Origin: JACVRW01 sp963820315
GTDB lineage: Bacteria; Actinomycetota; Thermoleophilia; Solirubrobacterales; Thermoleophilaceae
DNA: 64,000 nt
Direction: 5' to 3'
NCBI GenBank assembly: GCA_963820315.1
Contig: CAWFZK010000031.1
Location: 1-64,000 of the forward strand
In this document: positions 24,626 to 32,949 of the stretch, piece after piece
Numbering within the stretch: the stretch's first letter is position 1
Layout of the letters: every line of letters begins with the position of its first letter
The notes under the pieces: generated by a model
The model's input: the letters and a program-made list of their open reading frames with translations, nothing else
Databases searched by the model: none
Told to the model about the DNA's origin: nothing
Translations under genes and position numbers: made by a program

Positions 24626-24964
24626 GTGATCGGGGAACGGGGGGCCATTCAGGCCTTCCTGCGGGCGAAGACGACGAGCCGCGGTGCGCTCGAGGTCGAG
24701 CTGCGCGAGTCCCCGCCCACCACGGACCCGCGCTCGGGGCGCCCGCTCGCGGTACCGCCGCTCGTGGTGCTCTGGATCGCGGAGCGCCCGCTGGCGGTCC
24801 GCATCCACGGCGTCGTGGCCCTGAACCGCTTTCCGCCGGCGCCGCGGCTCGCGACGGCGCTCGAGGCCGAGTGCCTGGCGGCCGGGCTGCCGGTCGAGAA
24901 GCTCTGCGAGGCGGCGATCTGGAGGCTGTTCTCGCAGCCGCCGCGCCCCCGCCTCGCGCGCTGA
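24626..24964 (+). CDS. Hypothetical protein (112 aa)
   Basis: Starts at GTG 24626 with GGAGGAGAGGG upstream, a credible ribosome site. The protein (VIGERGAIQAFLRAKTTSRG at the start) is mixed alpha/beta with two hydrophobic strands (VPPLVVLWIAE, LAVRIHGVVAL) and an Arg/Pro-rich tail. No family recognised. It converges with the MepA-like gene. Codon bias fits the rest of the window. Confidence 0.5.
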   Translation: MIGERGAIQAFLRAKTTSRGALEVELRESPPTTDPRSGRPLAVPPLVVLWIAERPLAVRIHGVVALNRFPPAPRLATALEAECLAAGLPVEKLCEAAIWRLFSQPPRPRLAR

Positions 24965-24966
24965 GC

Positions 24967-25755
24967 TCAGGGCAGCCGCACGTGCAGGTGGTTGTCGTGG
25001 TTGACGAGCGCCTGCACGCGCCCGGAGGGGCCGGTCAGGCCGGTGTTGGGCCCGACGAAGATCACCTGCGCGCCGAGCGCGAGAAAGCGGTCGACGAGCT
25101 CCTGTGAGAGCTCGCGGTCGATCTGCGAGGCGAAGCGCGGGGCGCGCTCGCGGCCGTCGGCCCGCGGGTAGTAGATGTCGGCGTCGAGGCCGTTCTGATG
25201 GCTCGCGTGGCCGATGTAGCCGAACTGCGGCCCGAAGTCGCCGCCGTGCGGGCGGCTCAGGTCGCCGACCGCCATGCGCGGCGCGTCCGGGTGGGCGGCC
25301 CTGAAGTCGCGCGCTACGCGCAGCACCGCGCGGACGAGCCGGTTCGTGCCCCAGCGCCGCCAGGGCCGGTTCGGCGAGCGGCGCAGGACCGGGTCCCAGG
25401 TGAAGAACGTCGAGCGCTCGGCGGGCAGCCTGACTCCGTTCACGAGCCGTCCGCCCGCGTGCGTGCCGAGCGGCGTCGAGCGGCGCCACCGGATCGGCTC
25501 CTCGGGCGGCGCGACCGGCACCACCGGTGGCGGGGGCTCGACCTGCGCCACCACGACGTCGGGGAAATGCAGCTCGGCGAGTCGGGTTGCCGGCTCCTCG
25601 GCGAGCGCGGCCACCGCGACAGCCGCCGCCGTCACGGGAACGATCACGAGCATTGCCAGGAGGATCCGCACCCTATGGGCGGTACGGCGCGAGCCCCTGC
25701 GGCGGTCCGCGGCTGCGCCTGTGGGGGGCGGGAAGGATCGGCTCAGATCTCCCAT
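24967..25755 (-). CDS. Penicillin-insensitive murein endopeptidase-like protein (MepA/M74)
   Basis: 262 residues. An N-terminal signal-anchor (VRILLAMLVIVPVTAAAVAV) and a Pro-rich linker precede a catalytic domain with MAVGDLSRPHGGDFGPQFGY, HASHQNGLDADIYYP and HDNHLHVRL. These are the zinc-binding His/Asp motifs of the LAS/M74 family (as in E. coli MepA: H...D...HxH). It would cleave peptide cross-links in peptidoglycan outside the membrane. ATG at 25755. It diverges from the DUF4394 gene. Confidence 0.8.
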   Translation of the reverse strand: MGDLSRSFPPPTGAAADRRRGSRRTAHRVRILLAMLVIVPVTAAAVAVAALAEEPATRLAELHFPDVVVAQVEPPPPVVPVAPPEEPIRWRRSTPLGTHAGGRLVNGVRLPAERSTFFTWDPVLRRSPNRPWRRWGTNRLVRAVLRVARDFRAAHPDAPRMAVGDLSRPHGGDFGPQFGYIGHASHQNGLDADIYYPRADGRERAPRFASQIDRELSQELVDRFLALGAQVIFVGPNTGLTGPSGRVQALVNHDNHLHVRLP

Positions 25756-25857
25756 GGTGGCAAGGCCATCTCGGCGCGTATGCGCTCGCGCTGTGTGAAC
25801 CGTTCGGGGTCCGGGTTGCGAACTGGGGTCATACCCGACCCCCAGGAGGAACAGCAG

Positions 25858-26703
25858 ATGATGCGCAAGCGATGGGCGAAGCTCGCCCTCGGCGTGACCT
25901 GCGTGGCCGCACTCGCCGTACCGGCCGCAGGGCAGGCCGGAACCCCCAGCTCGAAGGACGGCGGCGGCCGCACGTTCTATGCCACCGACAACCAGGGCAA
26001 CCTGGTCAGCTTCTCGGCGGACAAACCGCGTCAGCTCGACAGCTCGAAGCCGATCAGTGGCCTGCCCATGGGAGTGTCCCTCAGGGGCATCGACTTCCGG
26101 CCGGCCACCGGTGAGCTGTACGGCGTCGGCAGCGACAGCGTCGTGTACCGCGTGAGCGCGGTCACCGGCAAGGCCGTTGCCGAGGGCCCGGCGTTCACGC
26201 CGGCACTGAACGGCCGCTTCTTCGGCGTCGACTTCAACCCGACCGTGGATCGCATCCGCGTGACGAGCGACGCCAATCAGAACCTGCGGCTGAACCCCGA
26301 CACCGGCGCGCTGGGAACCCCGGCGCCCGATGCCGACCTCAACCCGAACGACCCGACGGTCGTCGGCTCCGCGTACACCAACTCGTCGTTCAGCGCCACG
26401 CCGCCGGCGACGACGACCCTGTACGCACTCGACGCCCTCGACGACGCGATCTACGTTCAGAACCCGCCCAACGACGGCACGCTCACGATGCCCAAGCAGC
26501 TCGGCATCAACGTGCGTGGCGACAGCGGCTTCGACATCGCCGGTCAGGACAACGTCGGCTATATCGCCACCGGCTCCGACCGGCGGCCCGGCGCTGAGCT
26601 GTACCGCGTGAACGTGCTGAACGGCAAGAGCGTCAAGCTCGGCTCGATCGGCCGCAGCGGCATGACGATCACCGGCCTCGCGGCCGTGCAGGACCAGCCC
26701 TAA
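25858..26703 (+). CDS. Secreted DUF4394-family protein
   Basis: 281 residues with an N-terminal signal peptide (LALGVTCVAALAVPAAGQAG) and a beta-propeller-like body: FYATDNQGNLVSFSADKP, GIDFRPATGELYGVGSD, FFGVDFNPTVDRIRVTSD and NQNLRLNPDTGAL. These are DUF4394 signatures. Function unknown; secreted. The start is ATG 25858 with AGGAGG eight bases upstream; the neighbouring ATG at 25861 is less well placed. A strong terminator follows the stop. Confidence 0.85.
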   Translation: MMRKRWAKLALGVTCVAALAVPAAGQAGTPSSKDGGGRTFYATDNQGNLVSFSADKPRQLDSSKPISGLPMGVSLRGIDFRPATGELYGVGSDSVVYRVSAVTGKAVAEGPAFTPALNGRFFGVDFNPTVDRIRVTSDANQNLRLNPDTGALGTPAPDADLNPNDPTVVGSAYTNSSFSATPPATTTLYALDALDDAIYVQNPPNDGTLTMPKQLGINVRGDSGFDIAGQDNVGYIATGSDRRPGAELYRVNVLNGKSVKLGSIGRSGMTITGLAAVQDQP

Positions 26704-26720
26704 CAAGACCTCCGCGTAAC

Positions 26721-26746
26721 GCCTCCGTCCCTGCGGGGACGGAGGC
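26721..26746 (+). terminator. Strong hairpin terminator
   Basis: GCCTCCGTCCC and GGGACGGAGGC form an 11-bp perfect stem with a TGCG loop, 17 bp after the DUF4394 stop. No strong T-run follows, as is common in such GC-rich genomes. It may also protect against the convergent VOC transcript. Confidence 0.7.
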
Positions 26747-26779
26747 TGCGTGGAAGAGCCCTCGTCGGCGCGGCGCGCC

Positions 26780-27637
26780 TCAGGTCCTCAACAGCACCCG
26801 GTTGCCGGACGGGTCGGTCGCCCGCACGCCCGCCTCGAGCTCGAGCGGCTGCGCGTCCGGCCCGAGCGCGGCCGCCAGGCGGTCGCGCTCGCCGGCATCG
26901 GGCAGCAGCAGCTCGTAATGGTCGAGGCCGAGAGCGCCCTCGGGGGGCGGCGCTGCACCGGCGCTCTGCCAGGTGTTGAGGCCGATGTGGTGGTGGTAGC
27001 CCCCGGCCGCGACGAACAGCGCGCCCGGGTAGGAGCGCACCATGACCTCGAGCTCGAGCGAGCCGGCGTAGAAGCGCTCCACCGGATCGAGTTGCGCGAC
27101 CTGCAGGTGGACGTGGCCTATCCGGGTGCCGTCCGGCATCGACCCCGCATCGCTCGGCGCCTCGTCCGCCCCGAGCTCGCCCAGCAGCGATTCGAGGTCG
27201 AGCGGCAGCGTTGCCATCGCGAGCTCGCCGTTCGGGCTGTGGCGCCACTCCTCGCGGGAACGGTCGCGGTACAGCTCGATGCCGTTGCCCTCCGGATCGT
27301 TCAGGTAGAGAGCCTCGCTGACCAGGTGGTCGGAGGCGCCGGTGAGGCGCCAGCCGGTGCCGCTCACGCGGACAAGGGCGCGCGCCAGGTCCGCGCGCTC
27401 GGGGACGAGGATCGCGAGATGGAAGAGGCCGGTGCTGACCGGCGGGCGCGGCGGGGCGCCGGGGGCCGCCGCCAGCTCGATGAGCGGCGCGCTCTCGTCC
27501 ACGCCCAGCTGCACCAGGCCGTTCTCGCGCGCGAGCACGCGCAGCCCGATAGCGCGCTCGTAGAAGCTCGTGAGCGCAACGGCATCCGCCGCGCGCAAGC
27601 GAACCGCGCCGATCCGTGTGTCCGCCGCGATCGTCAC
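26780..27637 (-). CDS. VOC-superfamily extradiol dioxygenase-like protein (CatE-like)
   Basis: 285 residues with two pairs of VOC modules. Metal-ligand candidates are FHLAILV near residue 72, the motif DPEGNGIELYRDR (Glu ligand region), GHVHLQVAQLDPVERFYAG (His ligand) and HHHIGLNTW. This matches the two-domain CatE-type catechol 2,3-dioxygenase family. Substrate not determinable. The GTG start (27637) overlaps the stop of the ACC deaminase gene by 4 bp, so the two form one operon. Confidence 0.75.
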   Translation of the reverse strand: MTIAADTRIGAVRLRAADAVALTSFYERAIGLRVLARENGLVQLGVDESAPLIELAAAPGAPPRPPVSTGLFHLAILVPERADLARALVRVSGTGWRLTGASDHLVSEALYLNDPEGNGIELYRDRSREEWRHSPNGELAMATLPLDLESLLGELGADEAPSDAGSMPDGTRIGHVHLQVAQLDPVERFYAGSLELEVMVRSYPGALFVAAGGYHHHIGLNTWQSAGAAPPPEGALGLDHYELLLPDAGERDRLAAALGPDAQPLELEAGVRATDPSGNRVLLRT

Positions 27638-28641
27638 TTGAAGAGCGCGGCGTAGGCGCTCAGCGCCGGCTGGCCGCCGAGGTGCGCATAGAGCACCCTC
27701 GAGCCTCCGTCGATCTCGCCGCTCGCCACCAGGTCGATCATGCCCGCCATCGACTTCCCCTCGTAGACCGGGTCGGTGATCATCCCCTCGAGCCGGCCCG
27801 CCGTTCGGATCGCGTCGATCGTCGCCTCGTCGGGGATCCCGTAGATACCCGCGTGGTAGCGGTCGTCGAGCACGATCTCGTCGTCGCGCAGCTCGCGGCC
27901 GAGCTCGATCAGCTCGGCCGTGCGACGCGCGATGCGGGCCACCTGGTCGTGGGTCTCGGCGGGCTTCGCCGAGCCGTCGATGCCGATCACACGCCGCTCC
28001 CGCTCCTGCGCCGCGAAGCCCGCGATCATGCCCGCCTGCGTCGAGCCGGTGACCGAGCAGACGACGATGGTGTCGAAGAAGAGGCCGAGCTCACGCTCCT
28101 GGCGCTCGACCTCCATCGCCCAGCTCGCGAAGCCGAGCCCGCCGAGCTCGTGATCGGAGGCGCCCGCCGGGATCGGATAGGGCTTGCCGCCTGCCGCCTC
28201 GACGTCCGCCAGCGCCTGCTCCCAGCTCTCCTTGAAGCCGATGCCGAAGCCGGCCTCGACCAGCCGGACGTCCGCGCCCATGATGCGGCTGAGCTGGATG
28301 TTGCCGACGCGGTCGTAGACGACGTCGGGCCAGTCGACCCAGCTCTCCTGGACGAGCACGCAACCGAGCCCGAGGCGGGCGGCGACGGCGGCGACCTGGC
28401 GGGTGTGATTCGACTGGACGCCGCCGATCGACACGAGCGTGTCGCACCCCTGCGCGAGCGCATCGGCGACGAGGTACTCGAGCTTGCGCGTCTTGTTGCC
28501 TCCGTAGGCGAGCCCGCTGTTGCAGTCGTCGCGCTTGGCCCACAGCTCGGCGCCGCCCAGGTGCGAGCTCAGCCGCTCGAGCGGATGCACGGGCGAGGGG
28601 CCGAACAGCAGCGGGTGGCGCGGGAAGGCGTCGAGCCTCAT
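27634..28641 (-). CDS. acdS: 1-Aminocyclopropane-1-carboxylate deaminase
   Basis: 335 residues of the PLP-dependent fold II family. The PLP lysine lies in YGGNKTRKLEYL; SIGGVQSNHTRQVAA and the phosphate loop CSVTGSTQAGM follow. Two residues that separate true ACC deaminases from D-cysteine desulfhydrases are present: a Glu in LEGMITDPVYEGKS (Glu295 equivalent) and a Leu in YAHLGG (Leu322 equivalent). The enzyme converts the ethylene precursor ACC to 2-oxobutyrate and ammonia, a trait of plant-associated bacteria. Cytoplasmic. Start ATG 28641; its stop overlaps the downstream dioxygenase start. Confidence 0.85.
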   Translation of the reverse strand: MRLDAFPRHPLLFGPSPVHPLERLSSHLGGAELWAKRDDCNSGLAYGGNKTRKLEYLVADALAQGCDTLVSIGGVQSNHTRQVAAVAARLGLGCVLVQESWVDWPDVVYDRVGNIQLSRIMGADVRLVEAGFGIGFKESWEQALADVEAAGGKPYPIPAGASDHELGGLGFASWAMEVERQERELGLFFDTIVVCSVTGSTQAGMIAGFAAQERERRVIGIDGSAKPAETHDQVARIARRTAELIELGRELRDDEIVLDDRYHAGIYGIPDEATIDAIRTAGRLEGMITDPVYEGKSMAGMIDLVASGEIDGGSRVLYAHLGGQPALSAYAALFK

Positions 28642-28704
28642 GCGGCCAAGCCTATGCCAGCGATTGCCTCGGCTCGGCGGCACAGGCATTACGATCAGGC
28701 CGCC

Positions 28705-29832
28705 GTGGGCGCAGTTCGCGACGTGATTCCGGGTCTCGCCTCGCCCGTCCGGGCGATCCCCACGGACAGCGGCGAGGAGCCGCAGACGGGTGTCGCGCTG
28801 TGCCTGTCGGGTGGCGGCTACCGCGCCATGCTCTTCCACCTCGGCGTCATCTGGCGGCTGCGCGAGGCGGGCTGGCTCGAGCGGCTCGACCGCGTGTCGA
28901 GCGTGTCGGGTGGCTCGATCACCGCCGCGGCGCTGGCGCTCGCGCCGGCGGACGACTTCGAGGACGCGGTGGTCGGCCGCCTGCGCGGGCTGGCGCGGCG
29001 CACGCTCGACTGGACCTCGGTCGTCGAGGGCGCGCTGCTGCCCGGCTCGATCGCGCAGAAGCTCGCGGGCGCCTATCGCGAGCACCTCTTCGGCGACGCC
29101 GTGCTCGGCGATCTGCCGAAGCGGCCCGACTTCGTCATCAACGCGACCAACATCGGGTCGGGCGCGCTGGCGCGCTTCGAGCGCGCGGGCGTCCGGGACT
29201 GGCGCGTCGGCTCGCTCCCGGATCCCGAGATCCCGCTCGCCACGGCAGTCGCCTGTTCCTCCGCCTTTCCGCCCGTGCTGTCGCCCTACCGGCTGCGGCC
29301 GATGGTGGACTGGGTCAACGAGGACGGCAACGACCTCGGGACGCCGGAGCACCGCGAGTCGCTGTTCCTCTCGGACGGTGGCGTCTACGACAACCTCGGG
29401 CTGGAGACCGCCTGGAAGCGCTGCCGCACCCTGATCGTCTCCGACGCCGGCGGCCTGATGGCGCCCGAGGACCACCCGGCCGGGGACTGGCCGCGCCACA
29501 TGGTGCGCGTGCTGCGGGTCGTGGACCACCAGGTGCGCGCGCTGCGCAAGAGCCAGGTGATCGAGGGCCTGCGCCGCGGCGACCGCGACGGCGTCTACGT
29601 CGGAATCCGCAGCAACATCGACGACTACGGCCTGCCGGGGGCGCTGCCGGCGCCGTTCGCGCGCACGCTCGAGCTGGCGGAGATCGCGACGCGCCTCCAG
29701 GGCCTCTCCGAGGACGTGCAGATGCGGCTCATCAACTGGGGCTACGCGCTTGGCGACGCCGGCCTGCGCAAGCATCTCGACAAGAGCGCCGAGCCGCCCG
29801 CCGGCTTCCCGTACCCGGAGGCCGGGGTGTGA
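28705..29832 (+). CDS. Patatin-like phospholipase
   Basis: 375 residues. The oxyanion loop is LSGGGYRAMLFHLGVI, the nucleophile loop VSSVSGGSITAA (Ser-Gly-Gly-Ser, as in cPLA2/patatin relatives rather than the GTSAG form), and the catalytic Asp lies in SDGGVYDNLGLE. No signal peptide. Members are lipid acyl hydrolases. GTG 28705 is the best start since it precedes the first conserved block by about 30 residues. Divergent from acdS; it converges on the ROK kinase gene. Confidence 0.85.
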   Translation: MGAVRDVIPGLASPVRAIPTDSGEEPQTGVALCLSGGGYRAMLFHLGVIWRLREAGWLERLDRVSSVSGGSITAAALALAPADDFEDAVVGRLRGLARRTLDWTSVVEGALLPGSIAQKLAGAYREHLFGDAVLGDLPKRPDFVINATNIGSGALARFERAGVRDWRVGSLPDPEIPLATAVACSSAFPPVLSPYRLRPMVDWVNEDGNDLGTPEHRESLFLSDGGVYDNLGLETAWKRCRTLIVSDAGGLMAPEDHPAGDWPRHMVRVLRVVDHQVRALRKSQVIEGLRRGDRDGVYVGIRSNIDDYGLPGALPAPFARTLELAEIATRLQGLSEDVQMRLINWGYALGDAGLRKHLDKSAEPPAGFPYPEAGV

Positions 29833-29847
29833 GCCGGGCGCTGCTGG

Positions 29848-30819
29848 TCAGGCTGCAGCTGCCGTCTTGGGCAGCTTGACGAGGAGCGCCGCGCCGATCG
29901 CGCCGCCGAGGTCGCCGAGCTCCGCCATCATGAACGGCGGCGGGTCGTCGCTCGAGAACAGGTGCGGCATCATCGCCTTCTCGATCTTCTTGCGGTAGGG
30001 GTCTCCGAGGCGCAGGCCGAGGCCGCCGCCGAGGATCACGGCGTCGACGTCGAGCACGTTCAGGGTCGACGCGACGCCAGCGCCCAGCGCCTCGACGGCC
30101 TCCTCCAGCAGCTTGTGCGCGAGCTTGTCGTCGTGCTCGAGCGCACGCGCCCAGACGCCGCTCGTGAGCCGGTCGCGTCCGCGCTTCTCCATGATCTTGA
30201 AGAGATCCGTCTTGTGGCCCTTCTCGTGCCGGTGGCGGGCGCGCTCCTCGAGCGCCTTGCGCCCCGCATACGCCTCCACGCAGCCGCGTCGCCCGCAGGG
30301 ACAGCGTGCTCCGTCGATCACCACGCAGACGTGGCCGATCTCACCCGCCCCGCCGCGGCCGAGCCAGGGCTTGCCGCGCAGGACGATGCCGCCGCCGACG
30401 CCCGTGCCCCAGAAGACGCCCAGCATCGAGCGGTAGGGCCGGCCGGCGCCGAGTACGACCTCGGCCTGGGTCGCGACGTTCACGTCGTTGTCGATCTTGG
30501 TGGGTGCCCCGAGGGCGTCACTGAGCGCCGGGCCGAGTGCGAACGAGCCCTCCCAGTTCGGGAGGTTGCGCGCGCTCGAGACGATGCCGCTGCGGGCGTT
30601 GATCACGCCGGGCGAGCCGACGCCCACGCCGGCGAGCGCGGCAGTCGCGACGCCGGCCTGGCGGGCGGCCGTCCTGACCGACTCCACCATCACGGCGGCG
30701 ACGTCCCTGGGATCGCCCTGCACAGGGGTGGGCAGGCGGTCCTGCCCCTGGACGCCCCCCTCGTCGTCGATCACGACCGCCTGGACCTTGGTTCCGCCCA
30801 GATCGATTCCCGCCCGCAT
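29848..30819 (-). CDS. ROK-family sugar kinase (glucokinase-like)
   Basis: 323 residues: phosphate-binding start AGIDLGGTKVQAVVIDDEGG, catalytic region KIDNDVNVATQAEV (Asp base), ROK signature with zinc cysteines CPCGRRGCVEAYAG, and the adenosine loop VDAVILGGGLGLRLGD. ROK proteins are glucokinases, other hexokinases or transcription repressors; the absence of a DNA-binding N-terminus makes this a kinase. It stands divergently from the GH6 gene. A second ROK kinase lies at 31969-32949. Confidence 0.88.
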   Translation of the reverse strand: MRAGIDLGGTKVQAVVIDDEGGVQGQDRLPTPVQGDPRDVAAVMVESVRTAARQAGVATAALAGVGVGSPGVINARSGIVSSARNLPNWEGSFALGPALSDALGAPTKIDNDVNVATQAEVVLGAGRPYRSMLGVFWGTGVGGGIVLRGKPWLGRGGAGEIGHVCVVIDGARCPCGRRGCVEAYAGRKALEERARHRHEKGHKTDLFKIMEKRGRDRLTSGVWARALEHDDKLAHKLLEEAVEALGAGVASTLNVLDVDAVILGGGLGLRLGDPYRKKIEKAMMPHLFSSDDPPPFMMAELGDLGGAIGAALLVKLPKTAAAA

Positions 30820-30877
30820 GGAGACAGACTAACCCGCCCGCGTGCGGAATCCGCCTCATCGGGTTACTGTCGAGCGC

Positions 30878-31909
30878 ATGACTCGCGCTCGCCTGGGCGG
30901 CCTGGCCGCCGCCGCAGCATTCGTCCTTGCCATGCTCGCCTTCAGCTCCGCCGCCTCCGCGAGCGGCGGTCAGAACCCCGGCGCGAGCGCTCCGAACCCG
31001 CTCGTCGGCCAGACCTGGTGGGACCAGAACACCCAGTGGAACCCCACCTGGAACGGCTATCGCTCGCTGCTCCGGCGCGGACGGCGCGAGGACGCAGCAA
31101 AGGTGCTGCGGCTCGCCGAGACGCCGCAGTTCAAGTGGTTCGGGATGTGGGAGCAGCCCGTGGTCGGGAAGCTCCAGGGCATGTTCGAGCAGGCGGGCGA
31201 TGCGGTCCCGCTGCTGGTGGTGTTCGGTGACGAGCACGAGGGCTGCGGGTCACCGGGCACCAACACGAGCGGCGGGCTGGGGCAGAACGCGACCTACAAG
31301 CGCTGGATCGACCAGGTGGCGCGCGGCATCGGGTCGAACGAGGTCGTGATCGGGTTCGAGCCGGATTCGCTCGGCCTGATCGAGTGCCTGCGGCCGAGCC
31401 TGCGGGCGCCGCGGCTGCGCGCGCTCGCCTATGGGGTCAAGGCGCTCTCGAAGCTGCCGAACGCGACGGTCTACGTCGAGGCCGGAGCACCCGACTGGCA
31501 GGACGTGCCGACGATGGCGCGCAAGCTGCGAGCTGTCGGGGTGAGCCGCGTGCGCGGCTTCATGCTGAACGCCACCCATCACGTCACGACCGCGAAGAAC
31601 CTCGCGTATGGGGCCAAGCTCTCGCGCGCGGTCGGCGGCAAGCACTTCATCGTCAACACCTCGCACAACGGCAACGGCCCGCTGTACCAGAACGGTCACA
31701 CGATCTGGTGCAACCCGCCGAACGCGGCCGCGGGCCCGCTGCCGACCACCAACACCGGACACCCGAAGGCCGACGCCTTCCTGTGGGTCGAGCGACCGGG
31801 CTTCTCGAACGGCGCCTGCAACGGCGGCCCCGCCCGTGTGGGCGCCTGGTGGGAGCAGCGCGCGATCCTGATGGTCGAGCGCGCGAAGTGGTGGCGGGCC
31901 CGCCGGTGA
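30878..31909 (+). CDS. Secreted GH6-family glycoside hydrolase
   Basis: 343 residues with a Sec signal peptide (GLAAAAAFVLAMLAFSSAAS). GH6 hallmarks follow: VVIGFEPDSLGLIECL (the EPD region with the catalytic Asp), ATVYVEAGAPDWQDV, FIVNTSHNGNG and CNPPNAAAGPLPTTNTGHPK with DAFLWVERPGFSNGACNGGP, where the last catalytic Asp-like carboxylate region normally sits. GH6 enzymes are cellulases (endoglucanase or cellobiohydrolase). There is no carbohydrate-binding module. Divergent from the ROK kinase; a plant-matter lifestyle would fit the ACC deaminase. Confidence 0.85.
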   Translation: MTRARLGGLAAAAAFVLAMLAFSSAASASGGQNPGASAPNPLVGQTWWDQNTQWNPTWNGYRSLLRRGRREDAAKVLRLAETPQFKWFGMWEQPVVGKLQGMFEQAGDAVPLLVVFGDEHEGCGSPGTNTSGGLGQNATYKRWIDQVARGIGSNEVVIGFEPDSLGLIECLRPSLRAPRLRALAYGVKALSKLPNATVYVEAGAPDWQDVPTMARKLRAVGVSRVRGFMLNATHHVTTAKNLAYGAKLSRAVGGKHFIVNTSHNGNGPLYQNGHTIWCNPPNAAAGPLPTTNTGHPKADAFLWVERPGFSNGACNGGPARVGAWWEQRAILMVERAKWWRARR

Positions 31910-31968
31910 TGTGACAGCTGGGTGACCGACGGTTGCTTCGCGGCGCCGCTACGGGTAGGAATCCGGGG

Positions 31969-32949
31969 GTGGCCGAAGAGGGACTCGTGCTCGGTGTGGA
32001 CGTCGGAGGCACCAAGGTCGCGGTCGCCGCGCTGCGTGGGCTCGACGTGGTCGCCCGCGCCGAGCGGCCGACCGTCCTATCGTCGAGCTCGGCGCTGCTC
32101 GACGGTCTGGAGGCGACCGCCCGCGAGGTGATCGCCGAGAGCGCACCGCCGGCGGCGGTCGGCGTTGGGGTGCCGTCGCAGATCGACTACGCCACGGGCA
32201 CCGTCGAGACGAGCGTCAACATCCCGCTCACGGGCGTGCCGCTGCGTGAGGAGCTCGGCAGCCGCTTCGACGTCCCCGTCTTCGTCGACAACGATGCGAA
32301 CGTGGCGGCGCTTGCCGAGGCGCGCCTGCTCGACTGCGACGAGCTGCTCATGCTGACGCTCGGCACCGGCGTCGGGGGCGGGGTCGTGACCGGTGGGCGC
32401 ATCTTCCGCGGCGCGCACGGCCTCGGCGCGGAGCTCGGCCACTTCACCCTGATGCCGGACGGCCCGCCGTGCCCGGGCAACTGCCCGAACAGCGGCTGCC
32501 TCGAGGCCTACTGCTCGGGCCAGGCGCTCGAGCGCGACGCGACCGAGATGGCCCGGGACAAGCCGGGCACCCGCCTCGCCGCCGCGCTCAACTCGGACGG
32601 GCGCGTGACCGGTCGCGAGCTCGTCACGGCCGCGGAGGAGGGGGACACCGACGCCATGCTGGTGTTCGGCCGCTTCGCGCGCATGCTCGGCGTGGCGATC
32701 GCCGGCTACGTGAACGTGTTCGAGCCCGAGCGCGTCGTGATCGGCGGCGGCCTTTCGCGCGCATCTCATCTCTTTCTCGACCGGGCGGTGCAGGAGGCGG
32801 GCGCGCGTGCGTTGCCGGCCCTGTATCGCCGGGTAGAGATATCGCTCGCCCAGGGCGGTCCCGACGCCGGCGTGATCGGAGCGGGCCTGCTCGCCGAGCA
32901 CGAGATTCGTAACACTGGCAATCCGACTTCGACCCGAGGAATGGCATGA
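31969..32949 (+). CDS. ROK-family glucokinase, first gene of the pentose-phosphate operon
   Basis: 326 residues: LGVDVGGTKVAVAALRG, PVFVDNDANVAALAEARLL, GTGVGGGVVTGGRIF, the cysteine-rich ROK motif CPGNCPNSGCLEAY and ERVVIGGGLSRASHLFLD. The catalytic Asp (DNDAN) is present. It should phosphorylate glucose to G6P. The GTG at 31969 is chosen since TAGGA lies upstream; its stop overlaps the tkt ATG (ATGA), making it the first gene of a run of seven overlapping genes through the GH15 gene. Confidence 0.88.
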   Translation: MAEEGLVLGVDVGGTKVAVAALRGLDVVARAERPTVLSSSSALLDGLEATAREVIAESAPPAAVGVGVPSQIDYATGTVETSVNIPLTGVPLREELGSRFDVPVFVDNDANVAALAEARLLDCDELLMLTLGTGVGGGVVTGGRIFRGAHGLGAELGHFTLMPDGPPCPGNCPNSGCLEAYCSGQALERDATEMARDKPGTRLAAALNSDGRVTGRELVTAAEEGDTDAMLVFGRFARMLGVAIAGYVNVFEPERVVIGGGLSRASHLFLDRAVQEAGARALPALYRRVEISLAQGGPDAGVIGAGLLAEHEIRNTGNPTSTRGMA

